From the NCBI RefSeq assembly GCF_000019525.1, contig NC_010506.1:1922001-1986000 (forward strand): DNA of 64,000 nucleotides. The letters run 5' to 3'. Under the pieces are notes generated by a model that did no database searches, had not been told where the DNA came from, and worked only from the letters and a program-made list of their open reading frames with translations. Position numbers and translations under genes: made by a program. Source of the stretch: Shewanella woodyi ATCC 51908 (GTDB taxonomy: Bacteria; Pseudomonadota; Gammaproteobacteria; Enterobacterales; Shewanellaceae). Position 1 is the stretch's first letter, and every line of letters starts with the position of its first letter. Below are positions 9,235 through 16,892 of the stretch, piece by piece.

Positions 9235-10324
9235 GTTATGCCCTAAAGGAGAAAATTGGCAAAGATGGAATACGTAGTTTATGAATTTCCGGATTATGCG
9301 GAACAAGTAATTAATCTCCTTTTAGAGGAAGATTGGCTGATTCATTCATTTTCTCTAAATGATGAGAAGGAGATCTTTAACCCATCCGCTTATTTATACA
9401 ATTCTGAAATGAGCGGGGTAGAGTACGCAATCCATTTAGATCTCAACATCTATCAATATATACTGAATGCATTTAAGAAAGAGAAAAAGAACAAATTACA
9501 CAGAAGTGCAATAGCTCTTGTAGTTTTTGCCAAATTTACAAACGTTAAGTTTGACCCGACAATCGCAATCTATGAAAAGTTAAACTATAAAAATCAATGT
9601 CCTGACGAATTGATTGATGACTTAATATTGTTCCGTCAAATTGACAATGCTGAAATGGACCATTTAGCTGAGTTTGTGCTTAGTGAAACTGATTCAATTA
9701 AGCTTCCGAATCCAGCTTGTTTAGACCGCTCTCAGTTGAATGAAAAACTAACAGAATATCGCAGGTTAAAAAAGTGGGACACTCTTTATGTTCTAGTCCT
9801 GAAGCTAACCGAATTGTACTTTTGTGACAGAGGCTTATCGAATGAAGACAAGCTAGAGGTTTTCTGGCGTTGGTGCCATGAGGAGTTTTTATTTTCGCTA
9901 GTCGCAACTTGTTTAGCTATCAAACTATTTGGTAAGCAGCGCATACCTAAGTTAATGAAGTATGCGCCTAGGCATTCAGCCGAAATAAATAAGAAGCACT
10001 TAATCAACATGACTTGGGACTTGTTTTTATTGGATAAATTCTTTGAAAATTGGGTGAACAAACCTGATCAACAAGAGTTCATTTATGCTAGCAATGACAA
10101 GCCATTTCAAGAAGTTCTCAAAACAGCGATTGAAGTACAAAGCAATGGAGTTGACGTCATACTAAATAGAGACTTATCGCCTGCGCTTATCAAATCATTT
10201 CTTACTACATTTGAGCAAGTTATGACAAAACAAGGGAGGAGCATTTCATCAGTGACAGACTTCCAATCGTTTCGTGAAGGGTTGATCGTGGATTATGAGA
10301 GTGCGCTAAAAGTGCGGGCATAAC
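9235..10324 (+). mobile_element. Cassette-like unit 1
   Basis: The unit opens with GTTATGCCC (9235-9243) and its exact reverse complement GGGCATAAC (10316-10324) contains the stop codon of the enclosed ORF. Integron cassettes have this arrangement: the linear cassette starts with TTRRRY of its own R' core, and the complementary R'' core lies at the end of the gene. The rest of a recombination site downstream is not recognisable and may have been lost when the adjacent transposase gene arrived. Confidence 0.55.
9256..10323 (+). CDS. Hypothetical cassette protein, 355 residues
   Basis: I do not recognise this protein. It is soluble, AT-rich in codon use and mostly helical by eye (IDDLILFRQIDNAEMDHLAEFVL; KLEVFWRWCHEEFLFSLVATCLAIKLFG). 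It has no signal peptide and no evident catalytic motif. The start is uncertain: TTG 9256 lies 4 bases after AAAGGAG, and ATG 9265 lies 13 bases after it; I keep the TTG. The ORF fills the space between the inverted core sites, with its TAA inside the second one. That compact fit is typical of integron cassette genes. Confidence 0.75.
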   Translation: MAKMEYVVYEFPDYAEQVINLLLEEDWLIHSFSLNDEKEIFNPSAYLYNSEMSGVEYAIHLDLNIYQYILNAFKKEKKNKLHRSAIALVVFAKFTNVKFDPTIAIYEKLNYKNQCPDELIDDLILFRQIDNAEMDHLAEFVLSETDSIKLPNPACLDRSQLNEKLTEYRRLKKWDTLYVLVLKLTELYFCDRGLSNEDKLEVFWRWCHEEFLFSLVATCLAIKLFGKQRIPKLMKYAPRHSAEINKKHLINMTWDLFLLDKFFENWVNKPDQQEFIYASNDKPFQEVLKTAIEVQSNGVDVILNRDLSPALIKSFLTTFEQVMTKQGRSISSVTDFQSFREGLIVDYESALKVRA

Positions 10325-10409
10325 GACTCCCTTCTCAGGACACCCACAGTAAACTAACGCTATTTCCAACCTCTGACTAAACTTTGGATATAAGTTGAAG
10401 TAGGAGACG

Positions 10410-11380
10410 ATGATGCCCCAACCAAGAAGAACTCAAATCAGTATCGAAGACACACCTTTTTATCACGTCTCGTCCGCAAAGCCTGGCTGACAGGGGTCGA
10501 TGAGCTTTCAGGTAAGTCCTATGAACATCGCAGGCAATGGGTTGAATCTCGGCTAATCGAACTAGGCGATATATTTGCTATCGATATAGAGGCTTACGCG
10601 GTGATGTCGAACCATCTTCATTTGGTGTTGCGCATAGATATAGAGCAGGCAAACAGTTGGACAGACAAAGAAGTCGTCTTACAGTGGCATCAACTGTTTA
10701 AAGGTACAGAGCCAACACAACAATTTGGCAATGGCGACTTGGTTGAGGGACATCACTTAGCTCAACTTAAACGCTCAATAGCCGAGTATAGAAGTCGATT
10801 GAGTGATATATCTTGGTTTATGAGGTGCTTAAACGAGCCAATTGCTCGAATGGCTAATAAAGAGGACAAGTGTACAGGCCGTTTCTGGGAGGGAAGGTTT
10901 AAGAGTCAGGCTCTGCTTGATGAGGCTGCAGTGCTGACCTGTATGGCGTATGTTGAACTAAACCCCATTCGGGCTAAGATGTCACAAACGCTTGATACCT
11001 CAGACCATACCAGTATTCAAACTCGTGTTAAGGCAGCGATAAGAGGAGATAAATCTCACTCACTGTTGCCGTTTATCGGTAATGAAACAGTAAACCAAAC
11101 TAAAGGTATCAACTTTGAGCTGAAAGATTACTTAGAGCTGGTCGATGAAACAGGCCGAATCATTCGGGATGACAAACGAGGAAGTATCTCAGTAAGCGCA
11201 ACTAAGATATTAACTAAGCTCAATATTCCTGCGGATAACTGGATTAGACTTACCTCTGATTTCGGTAAATTGTTTCATGGTCCTGTAGGGACCTTACAAG
11301 AACTGACCCGCTATTGTGAGCATTTAGATAAGCATCGGCGACACTTTGCAAGCTGTTGTAAACTTTTTGAAGATAGCTGA
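10410..11380 (+). pseudogene. REP-associated tyrosine (Y1/IS200-like) transposase, frameshifted
   Basis: The frame starting at ATG 10410 encodes MMPQPRRTQISIEDTPFYH, the classic N-terminus of Shewanella/Vibrio TnpA-REP proteins, but stops at TGA 10488. The rest continues in another frame from about 10475 (VRKAWLTGVDELSGKSYEHRRQW) through the HUH motif SNHLHLVL and the YVELNPIRA motif to 11380. About 10 bases seem to be missing where the family usually has a CVSRCVR-type segment. Both catalytic motifs survive, but the protein is interrupted. These transposases act on REP-type palindromes and are usually stationary. It lies between cassette-like units 1 and 2. Confidence 0.85.
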
Positions 11381-11909
11381 AATCGATTGAATTAACACTC
11401 TTCACCTGAATTAAAACCTCCTAGCAGTTAGAGGCGACCAGCCTTGCACGCAATCTCACGTTTAACGACTAAATAGACCGAAAACCTCATAACAAAGGCA
11501 GTATCTGCGCTATAAGTTGATTTTACCTACTCCCTCCCCAGTCTGAAACTGGGTATATAGAAGACGATGTATCTTGTTGATTTACCTTGGGTTGATAAAT
11601 TATTGCGGCTAAATTATTGCGAGGTCAAATTAAGGTCAATGCACAATGGCAAATGTACTGCTTAGTCCATAATATCGAGAAGCTACAAAGTAGGATGCAT
11701 TAAAGGCAGGTAGACTTTTTGCCATCCAAATCAGCTGCGAAAAGCCTATAACAGCTCCATAAAGGCCACTTAGGCTAACCTAAGCTGAAATCCCCGCTAA
11801 AAGCCCATCAAAGAATAAAGCCAAGTGAAAAATTGAATCACGATAGAAACTTCGATACTGTCCTTGTATGGTATTAAAAATTAATCAAAACGAGTAATTC
11901 TACAGGCTC
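11381..11909. repeat. Gene-free stretch ending in inter-cassette repeat A
   Basis: No gene is visible from 11381 to 11909. From about 11766 it aligns with 13008-13156: shared words are AAGTGAAAAATTGAAT, ATAGAAACTTCGATA, CGAGTAATTC and TACAGGCTCG. The 15-mer AATTCTACAGGCTCG at 11896-11910 ends exactly at the core site of unit 2. An isolated CATAACAAAGGC near 11489 resembles the left end of an attC site but has no partner. Confidence 0.6.
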
Positions 11910-12865
11910 GTTATGCTTACAATCTAAATCAAGGAGTCGATTTGAAATTTTTTATATCAATAATTATTGTTTTATTTTCTTCGTGTACATTCGCTGCGAA
12001 TGAAAATATCAATTTAGGATCTGGTAAATTCACAATTGAAGGTGGTAAAGGGCACACAGAAAAAAAGATTGATATTTATTATCATTTACCTAATTCCTAT
12101 GATGAAAACACTAAAGTACTTATTGTTATTCCTGGAGCAGGAAGAAATGGATGGAGCTATCGTGATTCATGGGTTGAAGCCTCAGAAAAACACAATGTAT
12201 TGATTTTATCTCCTAGTTATTCTGAAAAGCTTTATCCGAGGTTCTGGAATTACAACATTGCAAGAATGCTATCTGATGTAAAAATCAATAAAGCTAAAAG
12301 TGCAATAGAAAGCTATACAGTTGTTTCTGATTCCAATGAATGGATTTTTAGTGATTTTGATCGGGTCTTTGATTACTCCGTTTCTAAACTTAGCTTAACA
12401 GCAAAAAAGTATGACATGTTCGGTCACTCTGCTGGTGGTCAAATATTACATCGTCTTGCATTATTTGATTTTAAAAACAAAGCAAATCGAATCTTAGCGT
12501 CAAATTCTGGTTGGTATACAGTTCCGACTTTCAAAGAAAATTTTCCTTACGGTCTTAATAAGGGCGTTTCTACGCGAGAAAAAATAAGCTCAGCTTTTAA
12601 ATCTAAGCTTACGCTTTTTCTCGGTGAACTAGACAATGAGCATGAAACTCGTGGGCATCTTGTAAGAAACCCACAATTGGATATTCAAGGCACTTATCGC
12701 TTAAGTCGTGGAAAGCACTTTTTCAAAAAATCAAAAGAATTAGCTTCTAATCTTAATGTTAAATTCAATTGGAATATCCATGTAGTTCAAGGGGTTGGGC
12801 ACGACTATAAAAATATGGGTAAAGCAGCTGCGATATACCTATATTCCGAGTAGTGTAAGCATAAC
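11910..12865 (+). mobile_element. Cassette-like unit 2
   Basis: GTTATGCTTACA (11910-11921) and TGTAAGCATAAC (12854-12865) are a perfect 12-bp inverted pair that tightly brackets one ORF, the second copy starting one base after its stop codon. Diverged homologous repeats lie on both outer sides. Confidence 0.6.
11942..12853 (+). CDS. Secreted alpha/beta hydrolase
   Basis: 303 residues with an N-terminal signal peptide (about residues 1-18, cleavage after TFA) and an alpha/beta-hydrolase catalytic set: nucleophile Ser in GHSAGG, probable acid in FLGELDNEH and His in GVGHDY; the oxyanion region is IPGAGRNG. It is probably a periplasmic or exported esterase or lipase-like enzyme; the substrate is unknown. 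The start is TTG 11942, supported by AAGGAG (11931-11936). It is AT-rich compared with core genes. It is the only gene in cassette-like unit 2, with no visible promoter of its own. Confidence 0.8.
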   Translation: MKFFISIIIVLFSSCTFAANENINLGSGKFTIEGGKGHTEKKIDIYYHLPNSYDENTKVLIVIPGAGRNGWSYRDSWVEASEKHNVLILSPSYSEKLYPRFWNYNIARMLSDVKINKAKSAIESYTVVSDSNEWIFSDFDRVFDYSVSKLSLTAKKYDMFGHSAGGQILHRLALFDFKNKANRILASNSGWYTVPTFKENFPYGLNKGVSTREKISSAFKSKLTLFLGELDNEHETRGHLVRNPQLDIQGTYRLSRGKHFFKKSKELASNLNVKFNWNIHVVQGVGHDYKNMGKAAAIYLYSE

Positions 12866-12888
12866 TAATAAGGATATTCCACGCGAAG

Positions 12889-13156
12889 CCGCGGCCTGCT
12901 TTAACGAACAACGTGGCAATTGTTGAACAAGCCCGAGTGACCCCTTTAAATTGATTCTTTACTACGTAAGTGCGGCGTGAGAATTTAGACTGTTTTAGGT
13001 GAGCCTTAGAAAGACATTCAGGCTGTCCTCAACTAACATATCCACTCAAGCCCTATCAGAAATAAGCTTAAGTGAAAAATTGAATAGCCATAGAAACTTC
13101 GATATCGTCGTCGTATTGTGTTAAACAATAACGAGTAATTCTACAGGCTCGTCGGC
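12889..13156 (+). repeat. Inter-cassette repeat B
   Basis: The first part (12889-13013) aligns with 14181-14292 at high identity, sharing AATTGTTGAACAAG and GAATTTAGACTGTTTTAGG. The second part (from about 13014) aligns with repeat A. It ends in AATTCTACAGGCTCG (13137-13151). At about 270 bp it is too long for a standard attC site but occupies the same place, between a stop codon and the next cassette. Confidence 0.7.
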
Positions 13157-14169
13157 TTTTTGGGGAGACAGGGATATCATGGAAGAATTAAAATTGTTAG
13201 ATCTACTATTAGAAAAATCAGGCCACTATCATCCATTATATGGCGATGGTCTAGCAACACATTTACCTATGGTATTAACGGCTTTAGATCTTTTAAATGC
13301 CTCGAGCATTAAATTGCAACATACATTCGATGAAAGCATAAAAGGGCTTGAGGAAATAGGAAGCTTAGAGGGTGTTACCTCGGTAAATGGTATTGACAGT
13401 AACCTTGGCAATAGTGAAAGTTTTAGATCCTATTTAACGTATTTCAAAAGCGAGTTAGAACAATGCGGTACACAAGCTGTACTGAAAAAATCATTACCTA
13501 TATTAATCTCTGGTGTAGCTGCTTCAGCATTTCATGGACTTATCAGGTTAGCTTATGCAATAGAAGCTAATTGCCAAAGCGAAATGGCTATTGCCCTCGC
13601 ATATTGGAGCGCAGAATATCAGTCATTTGAACTAAATGAAGAAACTACAAATGAAAGTCTAGAAAGTATACTTACTCAGTTATCGCCATTAGGTGAGAAT
13701 CATAAATTTTCACCAGGACTTATAGTAGATAGAATGTCTGAAATCGGCATATTGTTGAAAAACAAGGGTAGTATTACTCAGCCGAATATTATTGACATAT
13801 CAACACTTAGAGAGTTTACGATAAAGTCATTTTACTTAAGTGACGACTTCACTCTTTTGCATACCGTAACAGGGTGTCACGCATTATCAATTGTTTTACC
13901 TTACCTTGAAGATAAGCAAACAGCTCTCAGAGAGTTGTGGAAGGCTATTGTTGTTGCGTATTTAAGCACAGGACTTCGTTATCAAGATAAAGAGATCACA
14001 ACTGTTGAAAAAAACATTAATTTTTCGCCTATCATCGAAAAAGCACTAAAGTCAGAAGATTCGCACGCTATTAAATTGGTCTATACGTGTCTTTGTGAAT
14101 ATAAGAACTGGAATGATCCTTTATATTTTACCGTTTCAAAAAGGGCAATATTGAACAGTCACAGCTAAC
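13151..14169 (+). mobile_element. Cassette-like unit 3, degenerate core site
   Basis: It starts after the same AATTCTACAGGCTC junction, but the core reads GTCGGCT (13151-13157). The end reads AGCTAAC (14163-14169), which would pair with GTTAGCT. The mismatch is two transitions. The outer repeats are the same as for the neighbouring units. Confidence 0.45.
13179..14168 (+). CDS. Questin oxidase family protein (DUF4243-like)
   Basis: 329 residues. The N-terminus HYHPLYGDGLATHLPMVLTALDLL and the later AASAFHGLIRLAYAIEA match the pattern of questin-oxidase-like proteins, named after a fungal Baeyer-Villiger-type enzyme of anthraquinone metabolism; bacterial members have no known role. A third motif TVTGCHALSIVLPYL is also His-containing. 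The start ATG 13179 is preceded by GGGGAG at some distance. It is soluble, AT-rich and the only gene of cassette-like unit 3. The family call is from memory of the HxHPLY/FHGLIRLAYA signatures. Confidence 0.65.
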   Translation: MEELKLLDLLLEKSGHYHPLYGDGLATHLPMVLTALDLLNASSIKLQHTFDESIKGLEEIGSLEGVTSVNGIDSNLGNSESFRSYLTYFKSELEQCGTQAVLKKSLPILISGVAASAFHGLIRLAYAIEANCQSEMAIALAYWSAEYQSFELNEETTNESLESILTQLSPLGENHKFSPGLIVDRMSEIGILLKNKGSITQPNIIDISTLREFTIKSFYLSDDFTLLHTVTGCHALSIVLPYLEDKQTALRELWKAIVVAYLSTGLRYQDKEITTVEKNINFSPIIEKALKSEDSHAIKLVYTCLCEYKNWNDPLYFTVSKRAILNSHS

Positions 14170-14180
14170 AAATAGGGTAG

Positions 14181-14391
14181 GCCGCGTCCTGCTTTAGCGA
14201 ACAACATGGCAATTGTTGAACAAGTCTGAGTGATCCCATTAAATAGATTATTTGGTAAGTGCGGTGTGAGAATTTAGACTGTTTTAGGTGAGTTGACCAG
14301 TACAGTTCACACTGCTGCGTGTTTTGGGCTTAATTTTTATCATTTTTGAGCCTATTTTTTCTAGAAGAGAAATTCTACAGGCTCGTTATGC
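14181..14391 (+). repeat. Inter-cassette repeat C
   Basis: The left half (14181-14292) is a diverged copy of 12889-13013. The middle is unrelated or replaced (GTTGACCAGTACAGTTCACA onward). The right end returns to the common AATTCTACAGGCTCG at 14371-14385, ending in the core GTTATGC of unit 4. Confidence 0.7.
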
Positions 14392-14818
14392 ATCAAGTAC
14401 TTTCGAAGGAAAATTATGGTTGTTGAAATTATTAGTGTAATAGTAATTCTTGCTGTGATCACTATAGGTTACAAAGTTGCTCCACATAGAGATTTAGGAA
14501 AGAGTAAGCCGTTCCTTGCTGTATTTCCAAAATACAAATGCTTGGTAAGTGTTACCTATAACCCAGACGTCTTAGAATCAAAACTTGAAGAATTTGGTTT
14601 TAAGAAAGTCGGTGAAAAAGGTGAGGGTGTTAAGTTTACACGAGGTTCGGTTTTAGGGGAGCTTTCAGTAAATTTGACCAAAGTGGATTTACATTTAAGT
14701 TCTGCAAATTCTACAAAGACGTGCTTATTAGTAAATGCCAGTTGGGTTGCCGCATTTGACACGGGTGATCACTGGATACTAACAAAAGAGCTCGCGGAAA
14801 AACTAGAAAATGCATAAC
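14385..14818 (+). mobile_element. Cassette-like unit 4
   Basis: GTTATGCAT (14385-14393) and ATGCATAAC (14810-14818) form a perfect 9-bp inverted pair around a single small ORF. The stop codon TAA lies inside the right core. The sequence after it, GCATAACAAAGCACTCAA, resembles the left end of Vibrio-type attC sites. Confidence 0.55.
14416..14817 (+). CDS. Small membrane-anchored hypothetical protein
   Basis: 133 residues that I do not recognise. Residues 1-20 (VEIISVIVILAVITIGYKVA) form one hydrophobic N-terminal helix, so it is probably an inner-membrane anchor. The remainder is a small soluble domain (KYKCLVSVTYNPDVLESKLEEFGFKKVG) without known motifs. GAAGGAAAA precedes the ATG. It is the only gene in cassette-like unit 4; cassettes commonly carry such orphan small proteins. 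Confidence 0.7.
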   Translation: MVVEIISVIVILAVITIGYKVAPHRDLGKSKPFLAVFPKYKCLVSVTYNPDVLESKLEEFGFKKVGEKGEGVKFTRGSVLGELSVNLTKVDLHLSSANSTKTCLLVNASWVAAFDTGDHWILTKELAEKLENA

Positions 14819-15361
14819 AAAGCACTCAATCTGATGCCAAAGCTCCGTTTAAACTTGGCATACGCTTCGCGTATTTTACGCCAAGTTCAAACTCGAATAT
14901 GTGGGGTCTGTGTAGGCTTTATTTGATTAATATACATTTACTAATCCGACTACCTACCTTTAGAACTCTTACCCTAACTAATTGTTGTCCAAAATCGAGT
15001 TACAAGTAAATTTTAATTCGAAGAGATTAACAACTGGTGTGAACGCGGCAGTGACCTTTGACATCAAGGATGATGTCGTAGAGCGTATAGGGCAGAAAAT
15101 GTTCCAGACATTTTTTCTGCATTTCCTCCATCCCTGGAGGTCAGACATATTTATAGCGTCCCGCAGAAGTATTCACACATAAGGGTCGTTCATTCACATC
15201 CATGTGATCACGACATTGATACATCTGACCCATAGGGATATGGGAAATGTCTTATGAATGTAGGGAACATTCAAGACCCTGTATGGCACATGCTGTAAGC
15301 AATAAACACCAACTCAGTTATGGTATCCAGCAAACCAACCAAACACTAAGCCTGCCCAATG
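14819..15361. other. Gene-free stretch rich in hairpins, after the cassette array
   Basis: It holds a long nested hairpin (AACTTGGC at 14852 with GCCAAGTT ending at 14887, and ATACGC with GCGTAT inside), copy 3 of the GGA-hairpin repeat, and three further hairpins: GCAGAAAATGT with ACATTTTTTCTGC (15092-15120), CTCCATCCCTGGAG (15127-15140) and TCACATCCATGTGA (15193-15206). Read on the minus strand, the last three carry GGA in their loops. No gene is credible here. Confidence 0.55.
15017..15092 (+). repeat. GGA-hairpin intergenic repeat, copy 3 (partial)
   Basis: About 75 bp aligned with the other two copies: TTCGAAGAGA, GGTGTGAACGCGGCAGTGACC, hairpin, GTAGAGC, TATAGGG. The hairpin arms are GACATCA and TGATGTC (15060-15077) with loop AGGA. 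Similarity ends after TATAGGG. Confidence 0.65.
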
Positions 15362-15452
15362 AAACCACATGATACTTGGGAGCTTATTATCCGATAAGCA
15401 ACTAAACCACATGATACTTGGAAACTTAATATCCGATAAGTGACTAAACCAC
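15362..15452. repeat. Two tandem 42-bp repeats at the 3' end of xseA
   Basis: Units 15362-15403 and 15404-15445 match at 37 of 42 positions, and a third copy begins as AAACCAC (15446-15452) inside xseA. Each unit starts with the reverse complement of the last xseA codons (GTGGTTTAG), so the end of the gene has been copied outward. It sits at the boundary between the variable region and the core xseA gene. Confidence 0.75.
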
Positions 15453-16772
15453 TTTAGAGCGCAGTTCCCCCTCAAGTAGTCTTGTGGTCAGCAAGTCGCC
15501 TGTTTTTGCATCTTTTGCATTGAGGAGCACTTTGCCTGACTCATCTTGGGTAATACTGTAGCCGCGACTAAGTGTGGCTAAGGGGCTGACTGTTTGTAGT
15601 TGATGGGCACTGTTTTTAAGGCTTAGCTCTACATCATGTAGCTTGTCCTTAATCCCCTCGTTTAAGCGTGTGGTTAGGTAATCTAGACGCTTAGCTTCTA
15701 GGGTTAGTCTGTGCTCAGGGGATTGCTGGCTGAGCCTGTGACTTAAGTTTTGCTGCTTTAGTGCCAGTTTATGAATTCTGCTATTGAGGGCGGCGTTAAG
15801 GCGTAACTGCATCTCATCGAAGCTCTGCTCAAACTGCTCAAGTCGGCGTTTGGGATCTTGTCGCTGCAGGCGATTTTCAAGAGCTGTCGCTTTCTGAACC
15901 GTTTTAAGTTGGTAATGTTGCCAGCTTTGCTTTAAGCGAGAGAGGCCAGCTATTAACTTGTGGGCTTTATCATCAGCATCTTTAGAGAGCAGCTCCGCAC
16001 CAGCTGATGGTGTGGGAGCCCTGACATCGGCGACATAGTCACTGATGCTGGTATCCACTTCATGGCCAACGGCAGAGACGACAGGCAGGGCACTGTTGTA
16101 GATGCAATGGGCTAAGTCTTCGCTGTTAAAGCACCATAAATCTTCTAGAGAGCCACCACCACGGGTAAGCAGTAACACATCGACCTCCTGTCTGGCATTG
16201 GCAAGCTCGATCGCGCGGCAGATAAGTTTGGCCGCGTTATCACCCTGAACTTGAGTGGGATAAACCACCACTTCAATGGAGGGGTCGCGCCTTGCTAACA
16301 CATGAAGCACATCTTTAAGCGCTGCACCTGTTGCTGAAGTGATAACCCCTATTTTATTGATATTCGTCGGGAGCGGTCGTTTAGTGTCGGTAGCAAAAAG
16401 TCCTTCGGCTGCGAGCTTCATCTTTAAGGCTTCATACTGCTGAGCTAGCATGCCGTCACCGGCTGGTAGCATGGACTCAATGATGAGCTGATAATCACCT
16501 CTGGGTTCATAGACACTGATTGAACCTTTGACCAGTACCTGCTGACCGTTGGCTGGTCTAAAAGTGACTGTGCGGTTTTTGCCCTTGAACATGGCGCAGC
16601 GAATTTGCGCGAAGTGATCTTTAAGTGTTAGGTACCAATGGCCGGAGCTGGGAGAGGAGAAGTTCGATATTTCGGCGTTAAGCCAGACTCTCCCTAGCTC
16701 GCCCTCAAGAAGCTGGCGCACCTCACCATTGAGCTGTGAGACGGTATAAACATTATTTTTTGGCATTTTCAT
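15444..16772 (-). CDS. xseA: Exodeoxyribonuclease VII large subunit
   Basis: XseA is the large subunit of exonuclease VII, which degrades single-stranded DNA from both ends. The 442 residues show the N-terminal OB-fold ([30 protein letters not shown]), the catalytic domain with [31 protein letters not shown] and [27 protein letters not shown], then a long coiled-coil (about 260-390) and a small C-terminal barrel. It is divergent from guaB, the standard order. The start could be Met1 or Met3; neither has a clear ribosome-binding site. Confidence 0.96.
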   Translation of the reverse strand: MKMPKNNVYTVSQLNGEVRQLLEGELGRVWLNAEISNFSSPSSGHWYLTLKDHFAQIRCAMFKGKNRTVTFRPANGQQVLVKGSISVYEPRGDYQLIIESMLPAGDGMLAQQYEALKMKLAAEGLFATDTKRPLPTNINKIGVITSATGAALKDVLHVLARRDPSIEVVVYPTQVQGDNAAKLICRAIELANARQEVDVLLLTRGGGSLEDLWCFNSEDLAHCIYNSALPVVSAVGHEVDTSISDYVADVRAPTPSAGAELLSKDADDKAHKLIAGLSRLKQSWQHYQLKTVQKATALENRLQRQDPKRRLEQFEQSFDEMQLRLNAALNSRIHKLALKQQNLSHRLSQQSPEHRLTLEAKRLDYLTTRLNEGIKDKLHDVELSLKNSAHQLQTVSPLATLSRGYSITQDESGKVLLNAKDAKTGDLLTTRLLEGELRSKVV

Positions 16773-16812
16773 AGAAAATTCACGCTTAATGGTACTTTTT
16801 TACTATTTTCCA

Positions 16813-16841
16813 TTTACCAGACCTAATATGCAAGGTATAAT
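16813..16841 (+). promoter_or_regulatory. guaBA promoter
   Basis: TTTACC (16813-16818) and TATAAT (16836-16841) with 17-bp spacing, followed by a GC-rich start region TCCCGCCGC typical of stringently controlled promoters. The predicted start is near 16848, 45 bases before guaB. Confidence 0.75.
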
Positions 16842-16892
16842 CCCGCCGCAATATTTTCACCTTTATTTTCTAATCTCTTGGGGAGATGTTGC

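Noticed and set aside
12889..13156. A third MITE family between cassette genes
   Set aside because: No terminal inverted repeats or target-site duplication could be found; the segments behave as modular junctions tied to the core sites instead.
14982..15182. 66-codon plus-strand ORF after the cassette region
   Set aside because: It is a translation of repeat copy 3 and the adjoining hairpins; no start context, and the frame ends in a hairpin.
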